A stretch of 64,000 nucleotides of DNA from Coxiellaceae bacterium UBA6002 (GCA_002429595.1 DJAM01000078.1:257-64256); one strand, 5' to 3'. Shown: positions 45,847 through 55,487, counted from the first letter of the stretch. Translations and numbers: made by a program. The notes: generated by a model not told the origin, from the sequence alone.

Positions 45847-46437
45847 TTAATTTCCTTGCTTTTTTTCCATGATTTTTTCAATATGTCTAATAATCATACC
45901 CGCAACTTCTGCAGCAGTTTTAGTAGTGTTATTAATTGTAAGCTCATTAGGATGATGAGTATGAAAAACTGAGCAATGACGTACTAAATGTAAAGCCCTT
46001 TCTGTATCAATTGTTTTATAGTGATCACGCCTCTTTATTTCTCCCACTCGAATTATCAGTTCTATTTCTTCGCATTCTAAACGAACAGGTATTAGGAGAG
46101 CACGTCTATCTCTCGCTAATTGTCGTACGCGTTGGTAGAACTGCTTTGGGTGCTCATCGCCTTCAATCATTTCTTGCGTTATGACAAAGCTGAAATCTGG
46201 AGGAGATAATTCTTTCATTGTCTCGAAAATAACATCGCATATTTTGCCTGCTTTTTGCCAAACAGCATTTGGCAAAGGCGTGAAGCCATCCTGGTTAATT
46301 AGATTAAAAATAGGATTGTTCCAAGTGTGATTATCAACTAATTTGAAGTTTGGAAACTTGATAAGTTCTTTTGCGGTCGTTAATTTGCCGCTACCAGCAA
46401 ATCCCATTATGAGAACAATACAATTAGTATATTGCAT
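45847..46437 (-). CDS. P-loop small-molecule kinase-like protein
   Basis: A 196-residue P-loop NTPase with Walker A MGFAGSGKLTTAKEL, where Leu takes the usual Ser/Thr-adjacent place but the Thr follows. VIFETMKEL and the LID-like RRDHYKTIDTERAL resemble AAA_33/shikimate-kinase-type enzymes that phosphorylate small molecules. The acceptor is unknown. It follows the ABM-type gene by 12 bases on the same strand. Confidence 0.72.
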   Translation of the reverse strand: MQYTNCIVLIMGFAGSGKLTTAKELIKFPNFKLVDNHTWNNPIFNLINQDGFTPLPNAVWQKAGKICDVIFETMKELSPPDFSFVITQEMIEGDEHPKQFYQRVRQLARDRRALLIPVRLECEEIELIIRVGEIKRRDHYKTIDTERALHLVRHCSVFHTHHPNELTINNTTKTAAEVAGMIIRHIEKIMEKKQGN

Positions 46438-46449
46438 TGGAGAGTCCTA

Positions 46450-46791
46450 TTAATGGTCCAACAAAAGATCATCTACCACGTCCAAACATATATCATCGTA
46501 TTGTTCTAAATCCTTATTTTGCTGTTTTAATGCTTGTATCTGCTTTATGGCTTCTTGAATATTAGGAGGCAAGTTACTGTTAGGATCATCATCCCCAGGC
46601 CATGCTGCATCCCGAGTGGCTCTATCTGGCCAACGGGAATATGCTACCCATAAGCCATCCTCTCCTCTATGTAGGCAAGAGCCGATCGCTCCACACTTTT
46701 GCGTAAAATAATCCACCACCTTACGCCAGTTTTCTTTATAATGAGCTTCCTGATCAGGTTTTAATTTAAATCGATATATAACAGCAAACAT
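46450..46791 (-). CDS. antibiotic biosynthesis monooxygenase (ABM)-like protein
   Basis: A 113-residue ferredoxin-like protein: MFAVIYRFKLKPDQEAHYKENWRK, the central CGAIGSCLHRGEDGLWVAYSRW and a C-terminal helix fit the ABM family, small dimeric barrels that oxidise or bind polyketide-like or haem substrates. The acidic tail (DDICLDVVDD) is unusual. It precedes the P-loop kinase and is probably co-transcribed with it. Confidence 0.75.
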   Translation of the reverse strand: MFAVIYRFKLKPDQEAHYKENWRKVVDYFTQKCGAIGSCLHRGEDGLWVAYSRWPDRATRDAAWPGDDDPNSNLPPNIQEAIKQIQALKQQNKDLEQYDDICLDVVDDLLLDH

Positions 46792-47186
46792 AGCAACTAA
46801 AACTCCTAAATATTGCTCGCTTTTAATAGAATTTTAATATTTATAAGCCAAAATTACCCAATATAGATTGACATACCTAGTGCTAAAAAATATTTGCTAG
46901 TCAGCAGTCATTATCGCCGATATTGGGGACAGTGACCATATACCACTTAAAGAGGAAACGCTCTTTATCAGGAATATGGCCAAACAACTATAAACTAGGC
47001 TCCGATTGCATACAATCGCTACGCGAGTGTTATTGAAGACAAAGCGTGTATTACGAACAAGTCTTCTCAAGTGAAAAACCGGGTACGGTCATATGAATAT
47101 TTGCAATCCAATTTTGTGCCAAATGGCACAATCGATAAAGCGTATCAGTCCGACAAGGCATTGACAGCTATTTAAAAGGAAGTTTT
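46792..47186. other. intergenic region with an unexplained open stretch
   Basis: No gene with a start codon. The plus strand from about 46998 to the TAA at 47173-47175 is open, reading APIAYNRYASVIEDKACITN then SYEYLQSNFVPNGTIDKAY near the end, which looks coding, possibly the 3' remnant of a lost gene. A small hairpin AAAGAG/CTCTTT lies near 46950. I recognise no family. Confidence 0.3.
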
Positions 47187-48196
47187 ATGAAGTTATATTT
47201 CATAGGTGGCGCCAGTGGCAGTGGCAAAACAGCAGTAATCCCGTATTTAAAAGAACTTTGGGGAGATAATATCGCCATTCATGATTTTGACGATATTGGT
47301 GTACCAGAAGATGCTGATAAAAAATGGCGACAAGAATCCACAGAAAAATGGCTGCAAAGATTGTTAAGCGAGGGCAAAGATGCCTGCTTGCTTGGTCAGA
47401 TTGTTTTAGGCGAAATACTAGCGTGCCCTTCTGCGAAGCAAATAGGTAAAATCAATTTCTGCCTTTTAGATGTACGTGATTTTGAAAGAATCCAAAGACT
47501 CAAAAAACGTAACACTTATGGCACCGATCAAAACATGTTGCATTGGTCATCTTGGCTTAGGATGCACCATCAAGATCCTCAGTGGATGCAGCATGTTCTG
47601 AAAGAAAATTGTTGGAATGGTTTGTCTTTTAGTGCCTGGGATAATCTTGTAAATTGGAATAACAAAGCAAGCGTCAGGATTATTGATACTACTGAATTGA
47701 GTTTAAATGAAGTGGCAACAAATGTAGCTAAATGGATCCACGAAAAAGATAACAAGAACGGAGAGCCAATACCAAACACCAATTATAGGTTATATAAAAA
47801 CCTTAAAAACACTTACGAGATTATTGATGCAAAACTATATGCCTACAATAAACAATGCGTGCCACCGACTCAAAAGCCAGAAGCCATCGATATCCACTAT
47901 GTCATCCAAGAAAATGACACAATCATTGGCGGTATTTGCGCAGATGTGTACACCTGGAAGATAATGTATATCGAATTGTTATTTGTTGATGAGGCGCATC
48001 GAAATAAATCCCTGGCAAGTTATTTATTGCAGCGGGTTGAGAAAGAAGCAAAGGCCATTGGGGTGAAGTTGGTGCATACAGACACTTATGAATTTCAGGC
48101 TAAAGACTTTTACTTAAAACATGGAACGAGATATTTGGTGTTTTAGACGACTGCCCTGAGGGTTATAAACGATATTATTTAAAGAAGGTGTTGTAA
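47187..48196 (+). pseudogene. P-loop kinase-GNAT fusion, late frameshift
   Basis: An N-terminal P-loop NTPase (GGASGSGKTAVIPYL, residues ~7-22; about 190 residues) is fused to a GNAT domain (IELLFVDEAHRNKSLASYLLQRVE, DTYEFQAKDFYLKHG). The reading frame ends at 48146 with TRYLVF, but adding one base near 48123-48127 gives YEIFGVLDDCPEGYKRYYLKKVL to TAA 48196, a normal GNAT end. The 319-residue product lacks the last strands and may still have kinase activity. The GNAT loop is degenerate (RNKSLA for RGxGxG). Confidence 0.75.
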
Positions 48197-49192
48197 GCTT
48201 TCATCTGTTTTAAATGCTATTTCCACTACACCTTGAGGTTCAAACTGGGCAATGAAATGTTGATAAGATTCAACTCGGGTCTGATCACCTACTGAAGTTA
48301 GGAGTAACTGCTGACCGTACTCCGCTATATCTTCTACGATTCGTTCATGCCGGTAATAGGCCAAGATGGCCATATTGATTTCAGTTTTTCCGTAGCCCTT
48401 ATAAAAATATTTTTCCTCATGTGGTCTATTCCAAGTATTAGCAACACCTCCGCCAATAAACATGAGGTCACGCTCTTTGGGTGCCATGATAGGATCATCC
48501 CAATCCACCATATAGATGATGTCATTGCCATCCATCAGTACATTGCCACCATGAATGTCGGAATGACACAATACGAATTCGGGTAATTGATTTTTAATTT
48601 GTTTGCTTAACTGCTCAGCTCTGTCTACCAGTCGGTGAATTGTCGCTGCATGTTTTTTCATAAACATTATAAACTTTAATGAAATTTCGTCAGTGCTTGG
48701 TTCGGATTCAATATGAGCATAGAGCGATCGAACAACTTCTCGCCATTTTGGTGAATATTTTTCTCGCCTGATTAGGTGTTGGATCGATGGTGGTACCTCA
48801 ATTTCGTGAATTTGTCTCATAGCTTTGCCGAGAGTCACCCATTGATCGTCTGTTAAATCACGACTAAACCCATCTTGCCCTTCGACAAATGGAGACACGA
48901 TGAGGGTGAAGTCGTCAATATGCGCAATGGGTTGCCCATTCTTGGTTTTGATAGGAGAAATAATGTGTTGAATTCCGGCATCATGTAACAGCGCTATTAT
49001 GGTAGTGCTGATATCATGATGATGGCCACGCTTTAGCTTTATGAAATATGACTCATCGTGCGCCTCTGACTTATATACTGATGCGTTCATATCCGCACCG
49101 ATAGGAAGGAAGGTAAGCTTAGCAACTTTAATGCCATACTCAATGTTCAGGCAATCAATAATCCGCTGATCTGAATGGGATTGTTCAACCAT
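48179..49192 (-). CDS. APH(9)-type spectinomycin phosphotransferase homologue
   Basis: A 337-residue APH-fold kinase that closely resembles, from memory, spectinomycin phosphotransferase APH(9)-Ia of Legionella pneumophila. Shared landmarks include SPKWREVVRS, CHSDIHGGNVL (catalytic HSD...N), VDWDDPIMAPKERDLMFIGG and YYRHERIVEDIA. The known enzyme phosphorylates spectinomycin O9. This homologue is divergent, so activity must be tested. It overlaps the 3' end of the restored fusion gene convergently. Confidence 0.87.
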   Translation of the reverse strand: MVEQSHSDQRIIDCLNIEYGIKVAKLTFLPIGADMNASVYKSEAHDESYFIKLKRGHHHDISTTIIALLHDAGIQHIISPIKTKNGQPIAHIDDFTLIVSPFVEGQDGFSRDLTDDQWVTLGKAMRQIHEIEVPPSIQHLIRREKYSPKWREVVRSLYAHIESEPSTDEISLKFIMFMKKHAATIHRLVDRAEQLSKQIKNQLPEFVLCHSDIHGGNVLMDGNDIIYMVDWDDPIMAPKERDLMFIGGGVANTWNRPHEEKYFYKGYGKTEINMAILAYYRHERIVEDIAEYGQQLLLTSVGDQTRVESYQHFIAQFEPQGVVEIAFKTDESLQHLL

Positions 49193-49282
49193 ATTTCACC
49201 AAACGTGTTGAATAGCAATTAACAGAGTATATCCTTTGTTTGCCATTGTTCCCTACCTATCAACTCCAGCTATTTTTTCTTT

Positions 49283-50173
49283 TTATGGCCGATTCAATTC
49301 TTTTATCACCAAACGAGTAGCCGATGCAATGACATCATTGCGAGGAGTGGCGTCCTTTTTGTTTTGTGTAAAATATATCGCTACTAAAATTGGTTTACCT
49401 TTTGATGGCCACAGGATGGCAATATCATTGGTTGTGCCATAATCGCCACTGCCCGTTTTGTCTGCCACCTGCCAACCTTTGGGCACACCTGCGCGGATTC
49501 TATCATTACCGGTCCTATTGTTCTTAAGCCAAGTCAGTAATTTTTTTCGCTGAGTTCCACCCAAAGTATTTCCTAGCGCTAATTGTTGTAGACTCTTTTG
49601 CATAGCAACAGGTGTAGTCGTGTCATGAGAATCACCAGGGCTGCAATTTAAATCCGGTTCGAAATGATCTATTCTAAAGATGTTATCATCGATAGAACGC
49701 GCAAAAGCAGTTACTGCTATAGGGCCTCCTATTCTTTTCATGAGCAGATTAATTGCAGTGTTGTCGCTATACATAATAGCAGCAGCACAAAGCTCAGAGA
49801 CTGTCATTCCATCTGTTACATGCTTAAGAGTGATCGGAGACCAAACGACCACGTGCTGTTTTTGGTACATGACTCTTTGGTTTAATAAATGGCTATCTAT
49901 CATGCTCTTTTTTAAGATAGCGGAAACGCCCATGACCTTAAAGGTACTACATAATGGAAAACGTTCATCCGCCCGATACTGCAAACTCCTATTATTCGAG
50001 GTATCGATAGCAGATACGCCTATCCGCCCATCAGAAGCAATTTCTAATTCTTTCAGTTTCTGTTGGATAGTAGTCGATGTGAATTGTGGATTACCAGCTA
50101 AAGCAGGTATACAAGCGCCAACGAAAGAAATCATTACGATCAGTAATATTCTAGGATTAAAGAATGAATACAT
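49283..50173 (-). CDS. class A beta-lactamase (CTX-M-like)
   Basis: A 296-residue exported class A beta-lactamase. All catalytic motifs are present: S70 in CSTFK, SDN loop YSDN, E166 in FEPDLN and K234 in DKTGSGDYG. Ser237, Gly238, Asp240 and the following TTNDIAILWP match the CTX-M/KLUC branch rather than TEM or SHV, suggesting extended cephalosporin hydrolysis. The signal peptide is MYSFFNPRILLIVMISF onward, with possible lipobox VGAC or cleavage after ALA. AAGG precedes the ATG. No ampR-like regulator or mobile element is adjacent, so it looks chromosomal. Confidence 0.93.
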   Translation of the reverse strand: MYSFFNPRILLIVMISFVGACIPALAGNPQFTSTTIQQKLKELEIASDGRIGVSAIDTSNNRSLQYRADERFPLCSTFKVMGVSAILKKSMIDSHLLNQRVMYQKQHVVVWSPITLKHVTDGMTVSELCAAAIMYSDNTAINLLMKRIGGPIAVTAFARSIDDNIFRIDHFEPDLNCSPGDSHDTTTPVAMQKSLQQLALGNTLGGTQRKKLLTWLKNNRTGNDRIRAGVPKGWQVADKTGSGDYGTTNDIAILWPSKGKPILVAIYFTQNKKDATPRNDVIASATRLVIKELNRP

Positions 50174-50191
50174 ATTTATTACCTTCTTTTT

Positions 50192-51064
50192 CTAAGCATG
50201 GGATAAAAGAGGAAACATAATCTTATTTTCATCAAAGAGCTTGGTCTTGTTTTTTTGGATAAAAAGTACATCATCACCAGAAATTTCCTTAGTTTCGTAA
50301 GTATTAGTATCCTCGGGAGTAAATCCAAGCAAAACCTCATCTTGCCCATCACTTAAGAAGTCGACGATAAGATCCAAATTACATTTCACTTTGCTAAAAA
50401 AATCCAGTAGATGAATTTGATGATCATTAAGTTCCGCCACGACAATAATATCCAATGATTTACTGTAATAAACATTCTCTTTCATCACAGTTATGCAATA
50501 AAACATGACCAGATCGGCATTTTCTTTCATAGAAAGTTTTCCAAATACCTGAGTATTTTTTGCATACTCATAAAGCATTTTTCTATTCGATGAGAGATCC
50601 ATGTTTAATTTTTTAAAATCGCCAAGCCCTTTCTTTTTTTCTATCTGCTTAAAATAAGCATATTCCTTAACAGGGCTAAAGCCAAACTTCGGATAAAAAT
50701 CCAAGACTGTGCTATTAGCGTAAAGATAAATAAACTGACACTTTGTGCTCCACTCCACCAAAACTTTTTCCATTAAAAATCGGCTTAAATTTTTCTTTCT
50801 ATAATCTTCATCTGTCATGATAGTCCCAAGCTGAATATATCGCTGCTGCTTTCCCAAAACACTAAAATCCATAATATTTACCGATACATTTGCTATGGCG
50901 CTTTCACCATCAAACAAAGTGTAGGGAATATATTTCTCCTTCCAATAGCCTGCCTGATACCACTTCTCAAAAGAAAGATTAAATGTTTTCATCGCGAGAT
51001 GATTAAACGCGGTTCTATACTTTTCTTCATTTTGATAGCCAATGAGAAATTTATATTTTTCCAT
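50192..51064 (-). CDS. two-part GNAT-family acetyltransferase
   Basis: A 290-residue protein. The first ~150 residues form a GNAT domain with YIQLGTIMTDEDYRKKNLSRFLMEKVL (the loop is degenerate: RKKNLS) and LDFYPKFGF. The second half may be a degenerate GNAT-like or sterol-carrier-like partner, as in Eis-type enzymes. ATG 51064 was chosen because AAGGA lies six bases ahead. The frame opens eight codons earlier. It lies directly upstream of the beta-lactamase on the same strand with an 18-base gap, so both may share a transcript. Confidence 0.75.
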   Translation of the reverse strand: MEKYKFLIGYQNEEKYRTAFNHLAMKTFNLSFEKWYQAGYWKEKYIPYTLFDGESAIANVSVNIMDFSVLGKQQRYIQLGTIMTDEDYRKKNLSRFLMEKVLVEWSTKCQFIYLYANSTVLDFYPKFGFSPVKEYAYFKQIEKKKGLGDFKKLNMDLSSNRKMLYEYAKNTQVFGKLSMKENADLVMFYCITVMKENVYYSKSLDIIVVAELNDHQIHLLDFFSKVKCNLDLIVDFLSDGQDEVLLGFTPEDTNTYETKEISGDDVLFIQKNKTKLFDENKIMFPLLSHA

Positions 51065-51188
51065 AATTATCCTTAATAAGTATTGCATCGTAAGTTTATT
51101 AAAATTTTAAATAGAGCCCAAACCGTAAATAATATGTCTGCTTATTCCCCAAATTTACTTAACGATGTTCTTATTTTAAAAGGATAAC

Positions 51189-51608
51189 TCAACTTAATTC
51201 TTTTCTAAAAAATGTCTTAGTATGATGAAACAAATAGTTTCTAACTTCACCAATGATTTTGTATTCGTTTTTTAAATAAAATTCTTCTGCCTGAAAACTA
51301 TAGGTATCAACAGTTGAATATTTACATCCATGCTTTTTTCCCTCTTCTTCTGCAGCTTGCAGAAGCTTAGTTCCGTATCCTTGACCTCGCAATGATTCCT
51401 CAATCCATAAGATATCGACATAAATGGATTCTTTATGAACCCATACAACTGCGCCACCGCGAATAATACTATTCTCATCTTTAAGGTAAATAGAAAATTG
51501 ACCCGGACATTCACCTAATGTTTGAGCATTAAAATTAACAATACCTTCTCGAATGATTTGGTCATTATTTGGATTTGGATTGTTATCTTTTATGACTAAA
51601 ATTTTCAT
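51189..51608 (-). CDS. GNAT N-acetyltransferase (single domain)
   Basis: A 139-residue GNAT with DILWIEESLRGQGYGTKLLQAAEEEG and DTYSFQAEEFYLKNEY. It is close to the N-terminal domain of the protein at 21699 and to those at 10438 and 47187, so it belongs to a locally expanded family. AAGG precedes the ATG. The substrate is unknown. Confidence 0.86.
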   Translation of the reverse strand: MKILVIKDNNPNPNNDQIIREGIVNFNAQTLGECPGQFSIYLKDENSIIRGGAVVWVHKESIYVDILWIEESLRGQGYGTKLLQAAEEEGKKHGCKYSTVDTYSFQAEEFYLKNEYKIIGEVRNYLFHHTKTFFRKELS

Positions 51609-51746
51609 TATCTTTTTACCTTCTCGTTAGAAATTTCTTTTTCACTTCAATCTTGATGATGGTTTCTGGTTACCCATTCCTTTATGGAACCGGATTTTTC
51701 AAATGATGCATGGGTAATAATCAAAATATTCATTCGATTTTCCTTT

Positions 51747-52238
51747 TTAAGGCTTTATACCAATATAAATGTCCAGCACAATATTACTATGATCGGCGGC
51801 CCTTTCATCATAAATTTCAAAATCCGTTTGATAAATCCTCTTCCCTCCTAGGATTTGCTCAGGCATATGCCAAATTTTTTCCCATGCCTCCTTGATGACA
51901 TTCGGCATACCACCTGGTTTCGTCGTAAATTTGGTATATATTTGTGCTGGAATCACTAAGGTAGATAAATCAGCTGTTAGATTGTCAAAAGAATGCACCT
52001 CCTCACCAATAAAATACGTATAATCTCCTTGGTAATCGCTTTCATATGCCGTATAGGCGCAAAAAGTTATACCAGGTTTTTTACGATTTGGAATTTTTTC
52101 AAAAATTTGTTGATGAAAATAGCGTTGAACACAAGGAAAAATCTGACCTTTTTGCCAATCTTGCTCAGTTCGATAACCGGTACGAATGTTTATACCGATG
52201 AGTTTGATTTCTTCTAATGTCATAAGTTGACTTTCCAT
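51747..52238 (-). CDS. GyrI-like small-molecule-binding protein
   Basis: A 163-residue GyrI/AraC-effector-type protein: LEEIKLIGINIRTGYRTEQDW begins the domain, with the central TFCAYTAYESDYQGDYTYFIG and C-terminal YQTDFEIYDERAADHSNIVLDIYIGI. The fold binds hydrophobic drugs or gyrase. GAGGA precedes ATG 52238. It lies ten bases after the ABC-F stop on the same strand, so it is probably co-transcribed and may be a drug sensor or sponge. Confidence 0.82.
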   Translation of the reverse strand: MESQLMTLEEIKLIGINIRTGYRTEQDWQKGQIFPCVQRYFHQQIFEKIPNRKKPGITFCAYTAYESDYQGDYTYFIGEEVHSFDNLTADLSTLVIPAQIYTKFTTKPGGMPNVIKEAWEKIWHMPEQILGGKRIYQTDFEIYDERAADHSNIVLDIYIGIKP

Positions 52239-52248
52239 TAATTTATCC

Positions 52249-53892
52249 TCAATTGGTTATTTGTTTTCGAAAGGGTGCGTTGTAAATCTGCAATGCATTA
52301 ATATTTTTTAAAAAGGTGTCATCATGAGAAATGACTATCATACTTCCTTGGTAATTCGCAAGTGCCGATTCGATGGCTGCTACACTGTGTAGATCAAGAT
52401 GATTAGTAGGCTCATCTAAAATCAATAATTGCGGCGGATGATCAGACATCAAAACGCAGGCAAGCATCACTCGTAAGCGTTCTCCTCCACTTAAATCTTT
52501 GACCAAATTTTGTGCGGCTATATTTTTAAATAAAAACGAAGCTAATGCTTGTCTGGCCTGTGCCTCTTTGCATTCAGGATTTAAATGCAAAAAATTATCT
52601 AAAATTGACCACTCGGGGTTTAATTGCTGTAAAGATTGATCAAGATAACTAATAGCTTGAGTTCCCAATTCTATTTTTCCGCTTTGAGGCATCAATTCAC
52701 CCAAAATTAATTTAATTAATGTGGTTTTGCCTGTGCCATTATTACCTTTTATCGCTATTCGTTTGGAGCCTTTTAATATCAAAGAAAAATTTTCAATGAG
52801 AGGTTCAATTGCACCAGAATGCCTAAAGGTAATATCATTCAATCTAAGGATGATCTTAGCCTCGGGCACACTGGTTTTTGGCAGAGAAATCCGAATGATA
52901 TCGATGATTTCTTGGCACTCCATCGCTGATTTTATTTTCTCTTGCGCTGCCTCTGCCATATGCTGGTGACGCTTAGATAGAACATTTAAGGTGCGAGCAC
53001 TTCGATCTTTCATCGCATTTAAAATTATTTTTGCCTGACTTCCAGTGCGCCGTAATGCACGGCCTTTTGCTTGACGTTGTTCATGCTTTTCCTTGCTAGC
53101 TTGAATAGATTGACGGACTTTTTTCAATGATTTTTTTGCCTCATCAACCTGCTGGTCAGCGCTAGCATTTTCTACCTCTTTCTGGTGGCGGTAGAAGGTA
53201 TAGTTTCCGCCATAAGACCGTACTCCTAAGCTACTTATTTCAATAATGGTATCCATGAGATCCAATAAGGTCCTGTCGTGGCTTACAATGATGAAACCCC
53301 TGCTATCTTTCTGGATAGCCTGATAGAGCATTTCTCTAGACCCGCTATCTAAATGGTTGGTAGGTTCATCCAATAAAATAAAGTCTGCTTCTGCACGAAA
53401 TGCATGAGCTAGATATAATCGTGTCTGTTCACCGCCGCTCAGCAGGCTTAGAGGACGATCATAGGGGATAGCGGCCAATCCAAATTCATTTAATTGCTGG
53501 CGCAATTTTTCTTCGATATCCCATTCTTCATTTAAAATATCGTAGTCTTTGAGTTCACCATTACCCTGCAAAATGCGATGAAGTGCCTGAATTTTTACAT
53601 CCACACCCAAAAACTTCCCGACAGTCATCATCATGGCTATATCATTACCTTGCCCTATTTCTTGTGGCACATAAGCTACTTTGCCCGAGATAGCAATGGA
53701 GCCAGAAGTTGGAACAAGCTCCTTGCTTATGAGTTTCAATAAGGTAGATTTACCACTACCATTCTTCCCTACGATCCCCACTTTTTGCTCTTTGTAAAAT
53801 GAGTAGGTTAAGTTTTTGAATACAGCAGTACCGCGAGGCAAGGTGAAACTCATTTGATGAATAAGGATGTGAGGCTGAGAAGAACGCAACAT
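52249..53892 (-). CDS. ABC-F ribosome-protection-type ATPase
   Basis: A 547-residue protein with two ABC ATPase domains and no membrane segments. Domain 1 has GKNGSGKST, LSGGEQTR and ILLDEPTNHLD. Domain 2 has GNNGTGKTT, LSGGERLR and LILDEPTNHLD. Between them lies a basic linker helix (~240-320, KKVRQSIQASKEKHEQRQAKGRAL). ABC-F proteins bind the ribosome and either assist translation or rescue it from antibiotics. The context (GyrI-like partner, resistance-type neighbours) favours the latter, as inference. Confidence 0.85.
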   Translation of the reverse strand: MLRSSQPHILIHQMSFTLPRGTAVFKNLTYSFYKEQKVGIVGKNGSGKSTLLKLISKELVPTSGSIAISGKVAYVPQEIGQGNDIAMMMTVGKFLGVDVKIQALHRILQGNGELKDYDILNEEWDIEEKLRQQLNEFGLAAIPYDRPLSLLSGGEQTRLYLAHAFRAEADFILLDEPTNHLDSGSREMLYQAIQKDSRGFIIVSHDRTLLDLMDTIIEISSLGVRSYGGNYTFYRHQKEVENASADQQVDEAKKSLKKVRQSIQASKEKHEQRQAKGRALRRTGSQAKIILNAMKDRSARTLNVLSKRHQHMAEAAQEKIKSAMECQEIIDIIRISLPKTSVPEAKIILRLNDITFRHSGAIEPLIENFSLILKGSKRIAIKGNNGTGKTTLIKLILGELMPQSGKIELGTQAISYLDQSLQQLNPEWSILDNFLHLNPECKEAQARQALASFLFKNIAAQNLVKDLSGGERLRVMLACVLMSDHPPQLLILDEPTNHLDLHSVAAIESALANYQGSMIVISHDDTFLKNINALQIYNAPFRKQITN

Positions 53893-54113
53893 ATTGAATT
53901 TCCATAAAAAACGAAACTAAAGACGAAGCAAGAAATGCTAAGTCACCATTTGGAAATTTAATTGCGCACTGGCGAATACCTTAATAGCAGATGAAATAAG
54001 TAACTATTTTAATCGAAAACGCAACTTTGTAAAGTTAAGTTATTTAGGTCTATTGTAGATAAATCTACTGCGTTATTACGATTAAATTGCTTAGTTGTAG
54101 GAGATCAGTTTTT

Positions 54114-55487
54114 TTAATCATCATACCAGTTACCATGAAATCCATTTGGTATACGGTGAGGCAGTTGCACGATTGCTAGCGGTTCTTGGTCAATGTTCAT
54201 AGCGTCTAAAATATATAAATTGCTTGAGTCATTTTCAGGTATATAGACTACGGCTAAAATAAAACCATCACCTTCTTCGCTAGTTTTATGTCGGGGCACA
54301 AAGACTGGTTCACTGACAGTACTACCTTCTTTAAAGGTGCGAATTGTCTGAGTATTTTTTTTCAAATCATAATGTAGTAGCGAATCTAAGCTCGTTGCTT
54401 CTGATCTCGAATGAATTCTGGCTGCAACAAATCCATGTTTATACTGCAATCCAGTAAAACGCTCATCAAAACGTGGAAACTCTGCTGGAATAGTATCAAG
54501 TTGTTGCTCTATTACTTTTTTTTGCTTTAAATCAAATATCCATCGTGTCAGTTGCGGCGGGCAATCTTCCGGCGAAGGAATATGTCCTTTTTTATCAGGA
54601 AATAAATTTGCACGTATCGATTTCATGCCATCTAAAATTATCTTGTGACCATCCTCATAAGCATTCATGTAGTGAAATGCATGATGGGCCTCCATAGGAA
54701 ACCAAACAATATCTTTTGTATCACCTGTATGCGGCATAATACCGATGTGTGACCCAAAGTCTGGTTCCCACATCAAGACTGAACTTCCTTGCTTGATTCT
54801 TCCAAGATTAAATGTAAGAGGATGGACTGGAAAAAGCGCAAAAGACTCAGTAATAAAAAAGTCATGCATTAAGCTGGAAAAGGGAGCATGGATAATTTGA
54901 GAATGCTTAACATGTCCTGCATGGTTAAAGATGTAATAGACTATTTCATTTGATTCAGGTGAATAAGCAAAGTTGTGCATTTCACCATTCGAATGAAAAT
55001 GAGGATGGGCACTCATTTGTGGAACTTGGCCATTATAAGTCCAATTGCCTAAGGTATTAAGATTAGCAGGGTCAATTTCAGTGGCACATGAAAGTTCTTC
55101 CAGCGCCAATAATTTTCCAGCGTAGTGAATAATATTGGTATTAGCTGTATTCGATACGTCAATTGCTTCTGGAGGTTGTGATCCATCAAAACTTCTAAAG
55201 AGAATTTTTCCTGCTTGACGTTCGAGTTTAAATCTTTCAGTGCGTATCCAACGATTACGATAACTGACTTTGCCATTACGGATAGAAAACATATGTAACA
55301 TACCATCACCTTCAAACCAATGCTTACCCTGATCTGGAAACTGAGGATTGGGTCCATTGCGATATAAAACACCATTTAATTCTTTCGGAATTTCACCAAT
55401 GATAGAAGTAATATTCTCAAAGTTATTTTCTTGGCTCAAAGGAGCATAATTACCTTGCAGGAAAAATTTTGTCGAATCGTTTTTCAT
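54114..55487 (-). CDS. carotenoid cleavage oxygenase family protein
   Basis: A 457-residue RPE65/carotenoid-oxygenase protein. The iron-binding histidines are visible in order: SAHPHFHSNGEMHNFAY, LMHDFFITES, AHHAFHYMNAYEDG and the C-terminal GFHGNWYDD. The YRNGPNPQFPD start motif and FDGDGML-like WFEGDGMLHMF are typical. It should cleave a conjugated C=C bond of a carotenoid, apocarotenoid or stilbene with non-haem iron. It lies 53 bases downstream of a PadR gene (PadR controls phenolic-acid stress), so a phenolic (lignostilbene-like) substrate is worth considering. Confidence 0.9.
   Translation of the reverse strand: MKNDSTKFFLQGNYAPLSQENNFENITSIIGEIPKELNGVLYRNGPNPQFPDQGKHWFEGDGMLHMFSIRNGKVSYRNRWIRTERFKLERQAGKILFRSFDGSQPPEAIDVSNTANTNIIHYAGKLLALEELSCATEIDPANLNTLGNWTYNGQVPQMSAHPHFHSNGEMHNFAYSPESNEIVYYIFNHAGHVKHSQIIHAPFSSLMHDFFITESFALFPVHPLTFNLGRIKQGSSVLMWEPDFGSHIGIMPHTGDTKDIVWFPMEAHHAFHYMNAYEDGHKIILDGMKSIRANLFPDKKGHIPSPEDCPPQLTRWIFDLKQKKVIEQQLDTIPAEFPRFDERFTGLQYKHGFVAARIHSRSEATSLDSLLHYDLKKNTQTIRTFKEGSTVSEPVFVPRHKTSEEGDGFILAVVYIPENDSSNLYILDAMNIDQEPLAIVQLPHRIPNGFHGNWYDD

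Noticed and set aside
53893..54113. Leader-peptide attenuator upstream of the ABC-F gene
   Set aside because: Only trivial short ORFs (such as ATG GTG ACT TAG) and a small AGCA/TGCT hairpin were found, without a convincing terminator/antiterminator pair.
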